Shown here piece after piece: positions 1 to 11,015 of a stretch of DNA of 64,000 nt. This stretch comes from Neckera pumila (Eukaryota > Streptophyta > Bryopsida > Hypnales > Neckeraceae): contig OZ018416.1 in the NCBI GenBank assembly GCA_963969595.1, positions 15,020,065 to 15,084,064 on the forward strand. Reading direction: 5' to 3'. Below the pieces are notes generated by a model. The model worked only from the letters and a program-made list of their open reading frames with translations, was not told the DNA's origin and ran no database searches. The number at the start of each line of letters is the position of its first letter. Within the stretch, counting starts at the first letter, position 1. The position numbers and the translations under genes are program-made.

Positions 1-2866
1 TTTTGATGATCTCTTGTGGCCTCCAGATTTATTATACAACCCTGAACAGATTGCAAGCCAATACAAACAATCACATGGTGCAAGTGGATCATTGATAGTG
101 GAAAGGGACATTGTACATCAAGAGCTACTAGACGAAAGTGGTCCAATTCATGAGCCCATAGCCTCTGTTAATAGCGTGACTAAGGCACCTTCACCGACTT
201 GGGAGCGCTTGGATGGGACCAGGACAACGAACGCGGGAACATGGGAATACCCCGGGCACGTTTACGGAGTCGAGGTTGGGAGCACCCACGAGAACGTCTT
301 CAACGGCAACGCTCTAGCAATCCTTCCACAGTAGATACGCATGGCAAAAATTTTTTTGACGTGCCTTTGTATAGGGTTGGAATTGGAGGATAGAGAGTTG
401 TTTTTTCCCTCAATCACAAGAAGTGGCCATGTATTTCTGCAACTCTCAAACAATTCTTCAACAATATTACTATGACATTTGATGACACCTTTATCTAAAC
501 TAGATGATATATAGGTAATGTTTGTCACTTGGACTTCAAATATATAAATCATTACATTTCTTTGAAAAGTCCATGTATTTTTAATTTAAAGAATCGTCCA
601 AAACTTTTCACTACCCAAAACAAGTGCAAAATTGTGCATACATAAGAAATGAAAAGTAAGAAAAGTGAATTGAATAGAGGGTTAGAAGAAGGGATCATTT
701 TTTTTTCCACATTTTGGAGAAGGGGCCACATATTCTTCCAATTCAGATGCAAATATTGAGTAATATTTCCTTGACACTTTGTACTATGTGTATCAAATGT
801 AGTTGGTACCCATATTATTAGTGGATATGCAGTGCTCATATAGTCTAAAATAGGCTATGTTGTCCACAAATATGTAAAAACTTTCTTACCAAGAATAGTT
901 GAAGCCTTCTTAGTGCAATCAATAAAGAAATAATTTTGCATGGAAGACATCCTTAATTGTATAAGATTCTAATGCAATGAGATGGAATAAACGTAGGATA
1001 AAATTTGAATTGCCATTGTTCCAAGGAAAGACAACATGGATATTGGACAATTTCATATGAGCAAAGTTTCTAAGGAATATCCCACAAAAATTTCCAAACT
1101 TGTCTTTGGACTTACGGGCCGAAGAAGTGAGGGAAGACAAATTTGCAAGTTTTGACACATTGGAATTTCAAATTTGTAGATGAAAGTAGAAGCGAGTTGG
1201 GCATTGAATATTCTGAGTTAGTTTTTGGTGAAGAGGAAGAAGAGGTTTTGGATGATGATGGCTATGATGGAGATGTAAACAACATCAAACATGTATATTG
1301 AGACTCGACTTGGCATGAAATTTTCATTATTTATGATTCTAAACTGAGGAATTTCTTGGTTGTTATGGGTCCACTTTCCTTCAAAATTGGTTTTCTACTT
1401 TTTCCGACTTATTCCAAATGTTTTGGCCTTTATGGATTTTATGTGACATTGTTGCTGAGACAAATTGATATGCAACGGCTTTGAATACGGATGGGGGGAC
1501 ATTTGGAGGCCAAATTGGAAAAACCTTACAATACTAGAATTGAAGGTTTTTATGGCCATTATATTATACACAGGCATGAGGCGCCAACCAAATTTGAAGT
1601 CTTACTGGCATAATAAAGGCTTCATTTTTCATTGTCCAACTATCTCTAATTTTGATGTCACGGAGCTGGTTTAAATTACTCACAAAATGTTTACATATCA
1701 CAAATCCAACAACATATGAAAGCAATTAGAAAATGCCAAGATATGACAAAATGGGGCAAGTTAGGTGGATATTGAATGCAATGAGATACAATTGCCGAAA
1801 TGCTTAGAATGTTGGTAAGTTTGCTACAGTTGACGAAATGATGATCCAATATAAGGGGACTTACTGCCTTGTTAGACAATATATGCTTCAAAAGTTGCAA
1901 AAGTGGGGCTTGAAAATTTGGTGTTTAGTAGACTCAAAATCAAAATTTGTTTCAAATTTTGAAGTCTATTGTGGAAAAAATCCTATGGTTGAGGAAGAAA
2001 TGCAAAGACCGGGGGGGGCGTGGCAAAGCACGATTAGCATATAATGTTGTGTTGCGCTTACTTGCACCAATCAAGGATAGGTGGCATATAATTGTCATGG
2101 ATAATTTTTTCTCTAGTGTTGCCTTATTCAGAGAGCTATTCGATAAAAGAACATATGCAACTGGCACAATGAGGGCAAATTGGGTGGGTCTTCCTCAGTG
2201 CTTCAAAAACATAAAAGATTTCAATAGAAATTTGCAAGGTACATTGATTGGCGCATGCATGATTCAAGGCAAATGGCCAACATTATATAGAAAGATAAAA
2301 AAGCGGTTCTTATCATTTCGACACATGCGGTTCCAATTCAGTTTCCGTGAGAATTTCCAGTTAAAACTGTTCCACGTCGTAATGGTTCAAGAAGGGAGAA
2401 CATTCAGACATCACCAATGCACCTCAAATATACAACTCGCATGAGCGGTATAGACGTGGCTGACCAATTACGAGCGTCTTATTCATGTCAGACTTGGTCC
2501 CACAAATGGTAGAATTGTGTTTTCTTTTTTCTTGTCGATATGAACATTGTGAACATGTATATAATTTACATGGACAAATGAAGATCCTCCAAAACGTCTG
2601 ATGAAGCATTTGCAATTTTGCACTCAATTGTGCAAAATTCTAATTGCAAGATGGCATGAAAAGATACGTCGAGAATTTGAAGAACCACCCCATCATAGGC
2701 AAGTGTGCTATCCTGCATTTACCACGGACCGCAAGCCATGCGTGGTTTGCAACAACGGCTCATCTCCATTGACACAGCCAAAGACATATTGCCTTACTTG
2801 TGGCAATAAGTCCATGTGTTGGCGCAAGGGATGTTTCCAAATTTTTTACAGACGTTTGAATGGCTA
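1..2866 (+). pseudogene. decayed piggyBac-like (DDE_Tnp_1_7) transposase, copy 1
   Basis: Pieces of a piggyBac-family transposase lie in order in different frames. The acidic N-terminal part is at 1-340. A non-matching stretch at about 340-1150 may be an intron or insertion. The core runs from about 1180. The three catalytic aspartates expected for the family lie in recognisable contexts: TVDEMMIQYKG (~1828-1860), CLVDSKSKF (~1920-1950) and IVMDNFFSS (~2090-2117). A C-terminal Cys-rich zinc-binding segment (CVVCNNG, YCLTCGNK, CWRKGCF) is at 2740-2850. Stops (for example after HVY near 1300) and frameshifts, one at a G run near 2011, break the frame. The assignment rests on shared motifs and on the parallel copy at 35594-39420. 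It is non-functional as it stands. Confidence 0.8.
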
Positions 2867-4433
2867 AACCATTTGCAATATGAGTGCAATTTTCAAACAC
2901 TATTCTAACAAATGTTTTAGGAACTTCTTTCAAATTTATTTTTCTATAATTGTATCCTAAGACTTCAAACTATCATTGGACATGTTGAGATTTTGTTAGT
3001 GGATGGAAGAGTAAATTCTGAAATAAATGTGTACTAAAGTGAACTTTGTGGGGGAAGAAAGAAGGAATTTGTCAAAAATATTGAGGGCATTCAAAAGTGC
3101 ACCTATAAATTTACAGGGTTTTAATTTATTCTTATATTGTAGATATTTGTAATTGCAGAATGAGTTCTTTTATATTTTAATTTATTTTACTATTATAGGA
3201 TACTTTATATAAACAATGAAATTATAAGGTATTCCAATTTTTATGACTTTCTATAGGAAACTAGGAATTTTGAAAGTCTTTAGAAGCAACAAAAAAATAT
3301 GACACACATGCAAGCCTTTGACATTAATTTTTGGACCAGGGACATTATTTGAATGGCGCCTGGGCTTGCATTTTCTGGTATCCTCAAAAGAATGGAACTT
3401 TGTAATGTCATGTCATTTTTAGTTTGCTTGGCATCTAATGTTCATGTCATGGCACATGCAGGAGAACAAACAAGTTTTGACAAGAACTAGCCAAAAGAAG
3501 AATGATAGGAACAATGCCATCTAGAGATAAAATAGTATCTTGTTTTCAAGAGCTGATTCTCTTTTAGAAGAAGCTGAACTCCTCTAAACAATTTTCAGTA
3601 AATTTTCATAGAAAGAGAAATAGGAAAGACATTTAATCCAAGTTGTTTCATATTTTTTGGACCTTTGTAGAATTAGTTATGAGCTTTTGAAGTTCATAGA
3701 GAAGTAGGTGGATGACTTGATAGATAGAGTGCATTGTAGGTGGATGATGTGGTGAGTTGGAGGTCCCATGCAGTAGAACGCTGTAGGGAACAAACTAGGA
3801 ACGCAAGGGAACAAACTGGGTCCCCTTTTTTTTCCATTGTCCCAAAGACTTTTGCTCACCAAAGCCTTCTAAATTCAATAGAAGTTAGAGTTTTTGATTT
3901 TTTTTTATATTTTTTTTGGAAATTTATCAAAAATAAATGAATGTTTCAATCTACCATTGGAATTTTTGAGTATTGAAATTATGAGGTTGGAAAACATTTT
4001 AGCAAAAATAGGTAATGTATTGTCAATTCTTTAGGCATAGTGTCTTTTCAAGATTTTTTTGGATGCGTTCCACACATTTTTTTGAAGTAAAATTTAGCGG
4101 ACACATGTATAATATTATCCTCAATATGCTAAATTTTTTTTATTTGAAGTCTCCAGTGCCAAAATTTTCCACAAACGGCGGTCAAAGGCAGCTAAAGTTG
4201 TAGGGCAGAGTTCAAAAAAATCTTTTTTTTGAACTTTGAATGCTCATATCTTTCAATCCGTATGGTCAAATTTGATGGAAATTTTACCAGATGATCTCAG
4301 ACAAGTTAAGTACAAGATCCTATAGTTGGATTTTAAAAAAAATTACTTTTTTGGTTTTGTTAAGTGAACGCAGCAGAAATGACAATTTTGAGTGGTTTTT
4401 GGCAGAAAACACCCTTGGTCCTTTAGGGGTTAA
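1..4433 (+). mobile_element. piggyBac-like DNA transposon, copy 1, left part outside window
   Basis: The element enters from the left edge. Its opening codons (DDLLWPPDLLYNP) align with residues at about 36058-36095 of the complete copy at 34549-40798. Transposase remains run to about 2866, followed by a 1.5-kb AT-rich 3' region. The right terminus reads CCTTTAGGGGTTAA at 4420-4433, matching the other family ends. The last ~400 bp resemble the right ends at 13903, 37386, 40798 and 49893. It sits inside a long LTR-like repeat: the sequence after 4433 (ATCGACGAATTTCC) continues in the other repeat copy at about 51014, where TTAT stands at the insertion point. The left terminus cannot be seen. 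Confidence 0.8.
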
Positions 4434-4923
4434 ATCGACGAATTTCCAAAATCTTGGTTGTTAGCATGCAAGAGCCACTAAACTCAAGACGAGCCTATGG
4501 AGGAATCTACAGTTCAAAGATGATGTTCTAGGGTAAATCCCATGCCAAGAGTCCAATGGCAAAATTGATTCGCCAAAATTCCTTCATCTACAAAAGATTC
4601 CCGTGCCATCAACAATTCGAGGAGACTGTCAATTTTGGTCTCTGCTGACCAATTGTGCCAAGTACAAAAACGGACCTCTACATCTTTTGTGAGGCCCCCT
4701 GAGAGGTTCCATGAAAATTTCCAGCATCTCTTGACTTGCAGAAGAATCTTTTCTGGGCAATCAACCATTCTAATTTCCAGTGGAAATTCTTGTAAATTAC
4801 CCAGGTTGCGGTAAAGTTTCACTAAAAATTAGGATAGCTTGTTTTATTCTAATAATGCATTCCGATAAGTTTGGCGGCATTTCGATAGCAGCAAATATCC
4901 AAACCGGCAAGATTCCTCTGGGT

Positions 4924-5855
4924 TTAACCCCTATAGGACCGGACTGCGTTTTTTGGACTTATAACTTTTTTGGGCAGGTATGTGTGACTAGAGATTTGCA
5001 TATTTTGGGCTGAAATTTTAATAGAATGTGGGGTCTAGGAATATCTTTCATATGCACAAATTCATGACATTTGGAAATATGAGTAAAAAGTTATTGCATA
5101 ATATGTTGTTTATTTCTCAACTCGGGCAATTTGGGCAGACCTGAAAAAAATACTTTTTTAAGAAATAAAAATTTGAAATTTGTTCCTCAGATTTATATGT
5201 ACTCAAAAAGCTTTGAATCATTGCATTTCAATAGTTGAGAAAAAAGTTATGAGGCTTTTTAGTTTGCGGGCAGTTATGGAATCCCTACACCAAAAAAAAC
5301 TTTGAAGTCCTTTATTTTATTGAAATTTCAATATTTTTGAAAAAAAATAACACTATTGGATGTAGGTTGTTTATAAAAACAATTCAACCATTTGGATTGG
5401 AATTTTTTAATTTTTTGATTTATTTATTAACAATTTAGTACTTTGAATCATTCTCTACTTCTTTCTACTTACTATTTTTTTCCTGTATGTTGTACAACTC
5501 CAAATGATCTGAAATTTTTTATGTATGTAGCCAACTTGCTCTAAAGAATGAAACTAAAGGAGCACAACCATTTTGGATATTTTTTTCATAATGATCTGAC
5601 CTTGTGAAGTGCAGCTGCCCGGATTTTTGCAGTGGTCAAAAAAGGATTTTTGCCACTTCAAACGCTAATATCTTGCAATCTACATGGTGGAAATTTCTGA
5701 AATTTTTTCCACAGATTCTCAAACTAGAATACTACAAGATCCTACGGTTACATGTGCCAAAAAATGATATTGTTCAAAAATTTGGTACTTGTGCTAGAAA
5801 TGGCAGTTTTGGAGCATTTTTGGTGAGAACATAGTCAATGAACTTTAGGGGTTAA
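4924..5855 (-). mobile_element. piggyBac-like non-autonomous element, type B
   Basis: A 932-bp element is bounded by TTAA on both sides (4924-4927 and 5852-5855), with inverted ends CCCCTATAGGACC and CTTTAGGGG. Internal sequence matches the elements at 20560-21484 and 49925-50693, for example GTACAAC, AGTAAGTAGAAA and GAATGATTCAAA in inverted order. It has no coding capacity. The second LTR-like repeat copy has an uninterrupted AATTAATCACGT at 51504-51515, so this is a filled site with a visible empty counterpart. Confidence 0.85.
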
Positions 5856-6285
5856 TCACGTCCCGAGATGTCTACGACGTTGAACGGCATTCCAGGGGCA
5901 TACAACAACAAAACAGCATCAGCAAAGAGTCTTTTCCTACTCCCTTTCACTTTCCGGCAACCCCAGGCCAGTTACTTTTCTCAAAATAGGAAACCCCCAA
6001 AAATTAGAAACTTACCGCGATTGGGTTTTTAATCTAGATTAGCCTACGATGGGTTTTTGATTCCGGTACGGGGGATATAGGAGTCTTGGACATAAAATGG
6101 CGTTCTAGTTCCAACGGCGCAATCTGTTCGATATTTGGAATTGATCTCCAAAAGTTAGGATGTTGGTCCAACATAGAAAGTAAAATTTTAGGATTAGGAT
6201 GAAAATCTTGGAGGATGAAGATGAAAATCCAAGTCAATAAGGTTACTAGTAGGAATTTAGGGGGAAGAGTGAGCCCTTAGAAACC

Positions 6286-6293
6286 TATATAAA
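6286..6293 (+). promoter_or_regulatory. TATA box of the long repeat, copy 1
   Basis: TATATAAA lies in a GC-richer context and is followed about 25 bp later by CCTCTCTAAAAGCACCCC, a plausible transcript start. The paired repeat keeps TATAAAAG at the equivalent position (51949-51956) followed by CCTCTCTAAAATCATCCC. Conservation of box and spacing between two diverged copies supports a promoter, as expected in an LTR. Confidence 0.5.
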
Positions 6294-7234
6294 GGCCCCA
6301 TTTTCCTCTCTAAAAGCACCCCCATACTTATTTTTGAGTCCGTGGATCCAAGTTATTTTGGATATTTTGGCGTTTGAAGCCTAAAACCTCTACAGAATTT
6401 TCGGAGCACTTTTGGCTCTGTTTGTTGTTGTGTTTTAAGCTTTGAAGGTCCTTGGGGATCCTTCTACCTTGCTTTGTGTATTCCTTGTATACTTTTTTTG
6501 TACTTGTGCGTTCTTGTGAGTTAATCCACGTGTTTTGAGAGTATTTTTGTCCGGTACTAATCCTAAAGATACCCCCCACCGTACCTTGGCGATGCCGCTT
6601 TGGGGCGCCTTTAAAGTGTGAGTCATTTGCTTTACCTTGTTTTGCTAACTTGCATGTTATTTTAAGTCAAGTTCTTACCTTTTTCAAACGTGTTTCTAGT
6701 TGAGTGAACCAACCTTCAAGACGGCGAAGCTTTGACTTCCCTTATATGTATCTTCTTTGTTTTTTGTTTTTTTTCCTTCTTCTAAAGTCTCTCTTGTCGT
6801 GTGGGCCCTCCCCCTTTGACAATGAAGCTTTGAATCCACGACAAATTCAAGTTCTAAAGTACGTGTTAAAAAATAACCCAGACGGCGGAGCTTTGAACCC
6901 TCAAAGTGCCACAAAGTCCTAAAGTTGGTGTTAAACCCAACTTGACAGCGAAACTTTGAACCTCCCAAGTACTTAGTTCCAAAGTTTAGTTTCCAAGATC
7001 TTCTTGGAAAAATCTAAAGTTTAGCTTCCAAGATATTAGAGTTCTAGCGTAAGAAAGGTAGCATGTGATTTATTAGTTCTTCGTCCAAAAATTCGGGCCT
7101 AACCCCCCGAACGGCAAAGCTTTGACCTTAGCACTAATTCTCTAAAAAAATCCAATTTGGTTTGTGTAAGTGGGTTCCTCTGAAGGAACCCGAGGGGGGT
7201 GTTTAGAAAATTTGACATTTTGGCATACCGGCAT

Positions 7235-7345
7235 ACTAGTAGCCAATAGCCAGAGCCAGCATACCAGAGCCAACAGCCAACAGCCAGTGCCGAGCCGATA
7301 CCCAACATGCGGGCCGATATCCAGCCATCGAGCCAGCGCCTGGAT
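7235..7345 (+). repeat. short tandem array of CCAGC/AACAGCCA units
   Basis: Degenerate repeats of AGCCAGCATACC, AGCCAACAGCCA and AGCCGATACCC make a GC-rich island in AT-rich surroundings. It occupies the position in repeat copy 1 where copy 2 carries the G-rich array at 52850-53120. This part of the repeat therefore seems prone to hold unrelated tandem arrays. Confidence 0.5.
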
Positions 7346-8081
7346 CGTTCAGCTCTTGTTCCTGAATCTTGATTGTTAACTGATCTATACATGCATCATA
7401 ATTAAAAGCCAAATCAATACGGGATGATATCCCACGGGGTCCCACTTTCTTCTTTGTTTTAGCTTTTGACCACTTAGGAGCCTAATTTAGAAAACTCAGA
7501 GTAGAAAACCCAATTACAAAGCTAGTTAGGAACCCAAAGCTAGAAATCATGTAGAGAATCAAAAGCTACTTAGAATCCAATTTACAACTCAGTGAAGTCC
7601 AATGTAACTCAGTTAGGAACTAGAGTTTCAAAGTCAACCTATAACTGAAAAAAATAAAGGAAAAAAGGAAAAGGGAACCAACGCCTCCACGTCACACCTG
7701 CACACAAAACTTGCACGTTCTACTCTCACCACCTAAACACGAATACAAATAATAAAGAGGAATTAGTGGAGAAAGAGATGAAGTAGGGAACAAAAGGAGA
7801 GAGACAATAAATAGTGACCTAGGCTTAGGATTTGGTAGGCGTTGGAGGAAATCTCAAAAAACTTGTAGTAACCGTTAGGAGGAGGATACGAATGACATTA
7901 AAATTTTCTTGGCATTCGAGACCATATTGTAAGACCACCATCAAGAGTAGGTGCAATAGTACCAAAGTAGAAGAAGAGAGGAGATAGAAAAGAAAAGGGG
8001 AAAAGGAAGGAAAGAAGTTAGGGTGTAATATTTTCTTTAAAATTAAGCGATGAGCTTTAGAAAAAGGGCCAAAAAAATACC

Positions 8082-8141
8082 ATGGATAGAGATGCGTGTG
8101 AGTACGTGGATGATGTTATCTCTAACACTAACAGTGACGAG
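8082..8141 (+). other. conserved mini-exon candidate in the long repeat, copy 1
   Basis: ATG opens a 20-codon frame (ends SNTNSDE) that stops being coding at GAG|ATAAGT. In repeat copy 2 the equivalent frame (53728-53790) ends SNTSSDE at GAG|GTAAGC, a consensus splice donor. Here the donor GT appears mutated to AT. Conservation of the frame in an otherwise non-coding repeat suggests the first coding exon of a retrotransposon transcript. The product is unknown. Confidence 0.4.
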
Positions 8142-8399
8142 ATAAGTTATTAAACTAATCCTTGGTATTTTTTTCTAATTAGCTTTTAATTTTCTTAGTT
8201 AGTCCTTAATCCACAATAACTAGCAAAGATTAGCAAGAATTAGAAGTTTAGATTCAAAATTCCATAGATTAGAAATAGGAATTTTTTGAAAACATATTAC
8301 ACTAAAAATTTGGCTTTGAATTGACCACGCTAAATCAAGTTGAGTGGTCAAGGACAGATGAATGTTGATGAACTTCATCTAAAAGAACGACAAACCAAA

Positions 8400-8840
8400 A
8401 TTAGGGCTAGACTTAGAAAGTAGAAATTAACATTAAGTCAAAAATCTAGAATTAGGTTTGGAAAGTAGAAATTAGAGTAAAATAAAAAAATAACAAATCC
8501 AATTAGAGATAATTTGGAAAGTTAATTCAAATGTAAAAATTAAAACTTAAATTAGGATGTAAACTGTGGGAGTTTAGTTTAGAGGTTAAGATTTAGAATT
8601 AGATTTAGGAAGTAAAAATTTAGAGTAAAAAATTAAAATATAAAAGCTAATTTAGAGGTTAAAAATTAAAGTTAAATCTATGAAGTAAACATCTAGAGTT
8701 AAAAGTTAAAACATAGAGTCAAACTTAGAGGATAAATTTTAAGGTTGAAACTGGGCAGTAAAAATTTAGAGTTACATTTAGAGATAGAAATTTGGAGTTA
8801 AAAGTTGAAACTTAGAATTAACTTTCAGGATTAGAACCCA
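8400..8840 (+). repeat. degenerate AT-rich minisatellite
   Basis: The motif TTAGAGTTAAAAATTTAGA and its variants repeat irregularly with roughly 25-40 bp spacing. The same pattern occurs at 53880-54720 in the paired repeat, so it belongs to that element. Confidence 0.6.
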
Positions 8841-9231
8841 AGATCATACGAAGAGTGCAAACGAAAAGAGAATCTTACGGGCTCATGGAAGGAACCTAGG
8901 GAGTCCCATTTAGTTAGTTCAGTTGTTGAAAATGGCATTGACCACCCAATTTACACTTGACCTTGGATAGATAGAAGTACAATAGGAACTCACCGTTAGA
9001 TTACCGGGACCCTTAGTCATTGACACTATGCTTAGAAGTCATCACACATATCTCTAGGCACTTCTTTTACCCATCCACAAAAACTTAGGAAATATTAACA
9101 AGTTCCATTGCTTGGAAGGCACAATGGACCGCGCTCGCAAACACCCCTTTTAAATCAAAAGTGGATAAAATCTAAGAAACAGGTGGTCATGTTTGCTTTA
9201 TTATCAAAGGTGGGTAATCTAGCGCCTACAC

Positions 9232-9400
9232 CAAGGCGATAGCTTCACCGTATTAGAGGGGTTAACCTCAAATTTTGGACAAATTCTACAAAAAAAGTTA
9301 TTAATCTAACAAAAATTAGATCCAAGGTGATAGCTTTGCCGTATTAGAGGGGTTAACCTCAAATTCTGGACAAATTCAACAAGGGAAATAGTTAAAACCT
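9232..9400 (+). repeat. tandem duplication with CGATAGCTT..CCGTATTAG core
   Basis: Two units of about 97 bp each contain GATAGCTT, CCGTATTAGAGGGGTTAACC and TTCTGGACAAATTC-like sequence. They begin directly after the conserved end of the long repeat (AGCGCCTACA). They could be the start of the internal region of the retroelement or part of an adjacent element. 9400-10150 holds no gene that I can see. Confidence 0.45.
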
Positions 9401-10189
9401 AACTGCAAAAGCTTGATTCCAATCCAAACTTCTCCAAAATAATATTGACACTCCTAAAGACAACATTTTCAAATGTGAAGGCTCTAGAAGGATGTTCAAC
9501 AACATAACGTCAAGATATCCCGTGCAAAGAGCTTAGTTTGAAGGGGTTAAAAAGCACAATGTCTAAATATCAACAAAACATACAACAATAAATAATTTCG
9601 AGTCAAAGCATGGTTAAGCAAGCAAGTGTTTCAAAGGGGCCCCAACATCCTTTAAAAGAGGCTCAAAACATAAGAGAAAGTTGAGCAAGATCAAAGAGCA
9701 AAGCTTCAAATGCAATAAAACGAGTGTTTAGCAAAAATTCACCAATTCCAACAACGTGGCCGCGTTTTGGCCGAAGCTTTATGAAAATAAAAAGGGGTGC
9801 AAAGAGAGAGGAGGAAAGCGCTTTTTATACATGTTCAATTATCTACTTCCCTCCAATTATCTACTTCTATTCCTAGGTAATTAAAAATTAACCTAATTTG
9901 AAATTCTACACTATTGCTGTGATTGCTCTAACTTTTGGAGAAATGCTCCAAACACTAAACTAATTATGTCATTGTCTTTAGAAGATCCAAATTAGATTAG
10001 GAATCCTCCTTCTCATACTTTCAGGCCATTTTGCAAGTCAAAAGCAACGTTTAGCGTATTGTTAAAAAGGATAAAAAATCCAATTGTTGGAGATGATTTT
10101 CTTTTCAAGTTTTTGACTGGGCTAGGTTGTTGGTAAGGTTTAAAATAGTAATAAGAGACTCCAATCAAACATTGTGAGCTCCTCGTGCG

Positions 10190-10620
10190 CCAATCAACTC
10201 ATCAAATGTTTTTTATTTCATTAAAAATCCATTAAAGCTGTCGGTTCTGGTACTTGTCAAGGTTGAAATGTAATGGAATTTGATTGGGTGCTTTATTAGC
10301 ATGAAGTAAACTATCCTAATGTTTAGTGGGATTTGACCGCCACTTTGGGATTTTTTAGGAACTTCCCAATGCGTAAAAACACGGTTGACTTCCTTTGGAG
10401 TCATCTTCCGTACTTTAAAATATTACGGAATTTTTGGGCAACCTCCAAGAAGTTTCCAAATACCTTATGCAAGCTTACAACTCATTTTGAACTACTTAGA
10501 GGAGTATTTAATTTCATACCTCCTGATTTTATTTCCACCCAGGGGGAGAAATCATTCTTGGTCTAAGGAATCTGGCAATCAAACTTCACCGTTACGCTTT
10601 TGTCATGTCTCTTAGTTTGA
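10190..10620 (-). repeat. diverged inverted fragment of the long repeat
   Basis: Read on the minus strand, 10240-10340 resembles 4800-4910 (CACTAAA.ATTAGGATAG, then CTAATAA.GCA, then ATTTC). The similarity fades towards 10620. It is probably an old fragment of the same LTR-like family in the opposite orientation. 10620-11015 shows nothing further. Confidence 0.4.
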
Positions 10621-11015
10621 AACACTATTTTTTAATTGTGGATTGCCTGTAAATATGGTCCATGGATTTATCTGCATTGTCACATGATTTTTTTTCTAAC
10701 TTTTGTTCTTTTATCCTAAGTCTTTCACATGCACTTTTGCTTGTCAAACCTTTCAAAAGTCTATATTTAGGTGGTTCTACGCTTTGGCCATCAGGGCTCA
10801 ATACTATCTCAACTCTTAAATGTTCTCTCAAACACCTAAGTAGACCTAAATATTAGTAAATAAAAGTGCTTAGAGCGCTTCCGGATTTCTTAATCAATTC
10901 ACATTGCATTCATAAGGATTTCTACCAAACGCCAAGTGAATATACTAATACTGTTTTTTGAATTCTAACTAATTGTAAATGTGAGCAAAAAGCAAAAAAA
11001 AGAAAATTTTGAGGC

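Larger units (their letters stand above)
4434..9231 (+). mobile_element. long LTR-like repeat, copy 1 (partial)
   Basis: This stretch aligns along almost its whole length with 51019-55129, so it is an interspersed repeat. Shared landmarks include TTAGCATGCA(A/G)GAGCCACTAAA near the start, a TATA box followed by CCTCTCTAAAA, repeated AGCTTTGAACC motifs, a mini-exon, a TTAGAAGTTAAAA-rich tract, and the end GGTGGGTAAT..AGCGCC.ACA. A TATA box, no long ORF and a terminal CA suggest a long LTR or a non-autonomous LTR retrotransposon derivative. No gag/pol was found and no primer-binding site can be named. A piggyBac-like short element (4924-5855) is inserted in it. Its own left end was displaced by the element ending at 4433. 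Confidence 0.6.

Noticed and set aside
9252..9360. GAGGGGTTAACC words resembling piggyBac-like ends
   Set aside because: They occur twice within a tandem duplication, lack the CTTTAGGGG core and have no paired inverted terminus.
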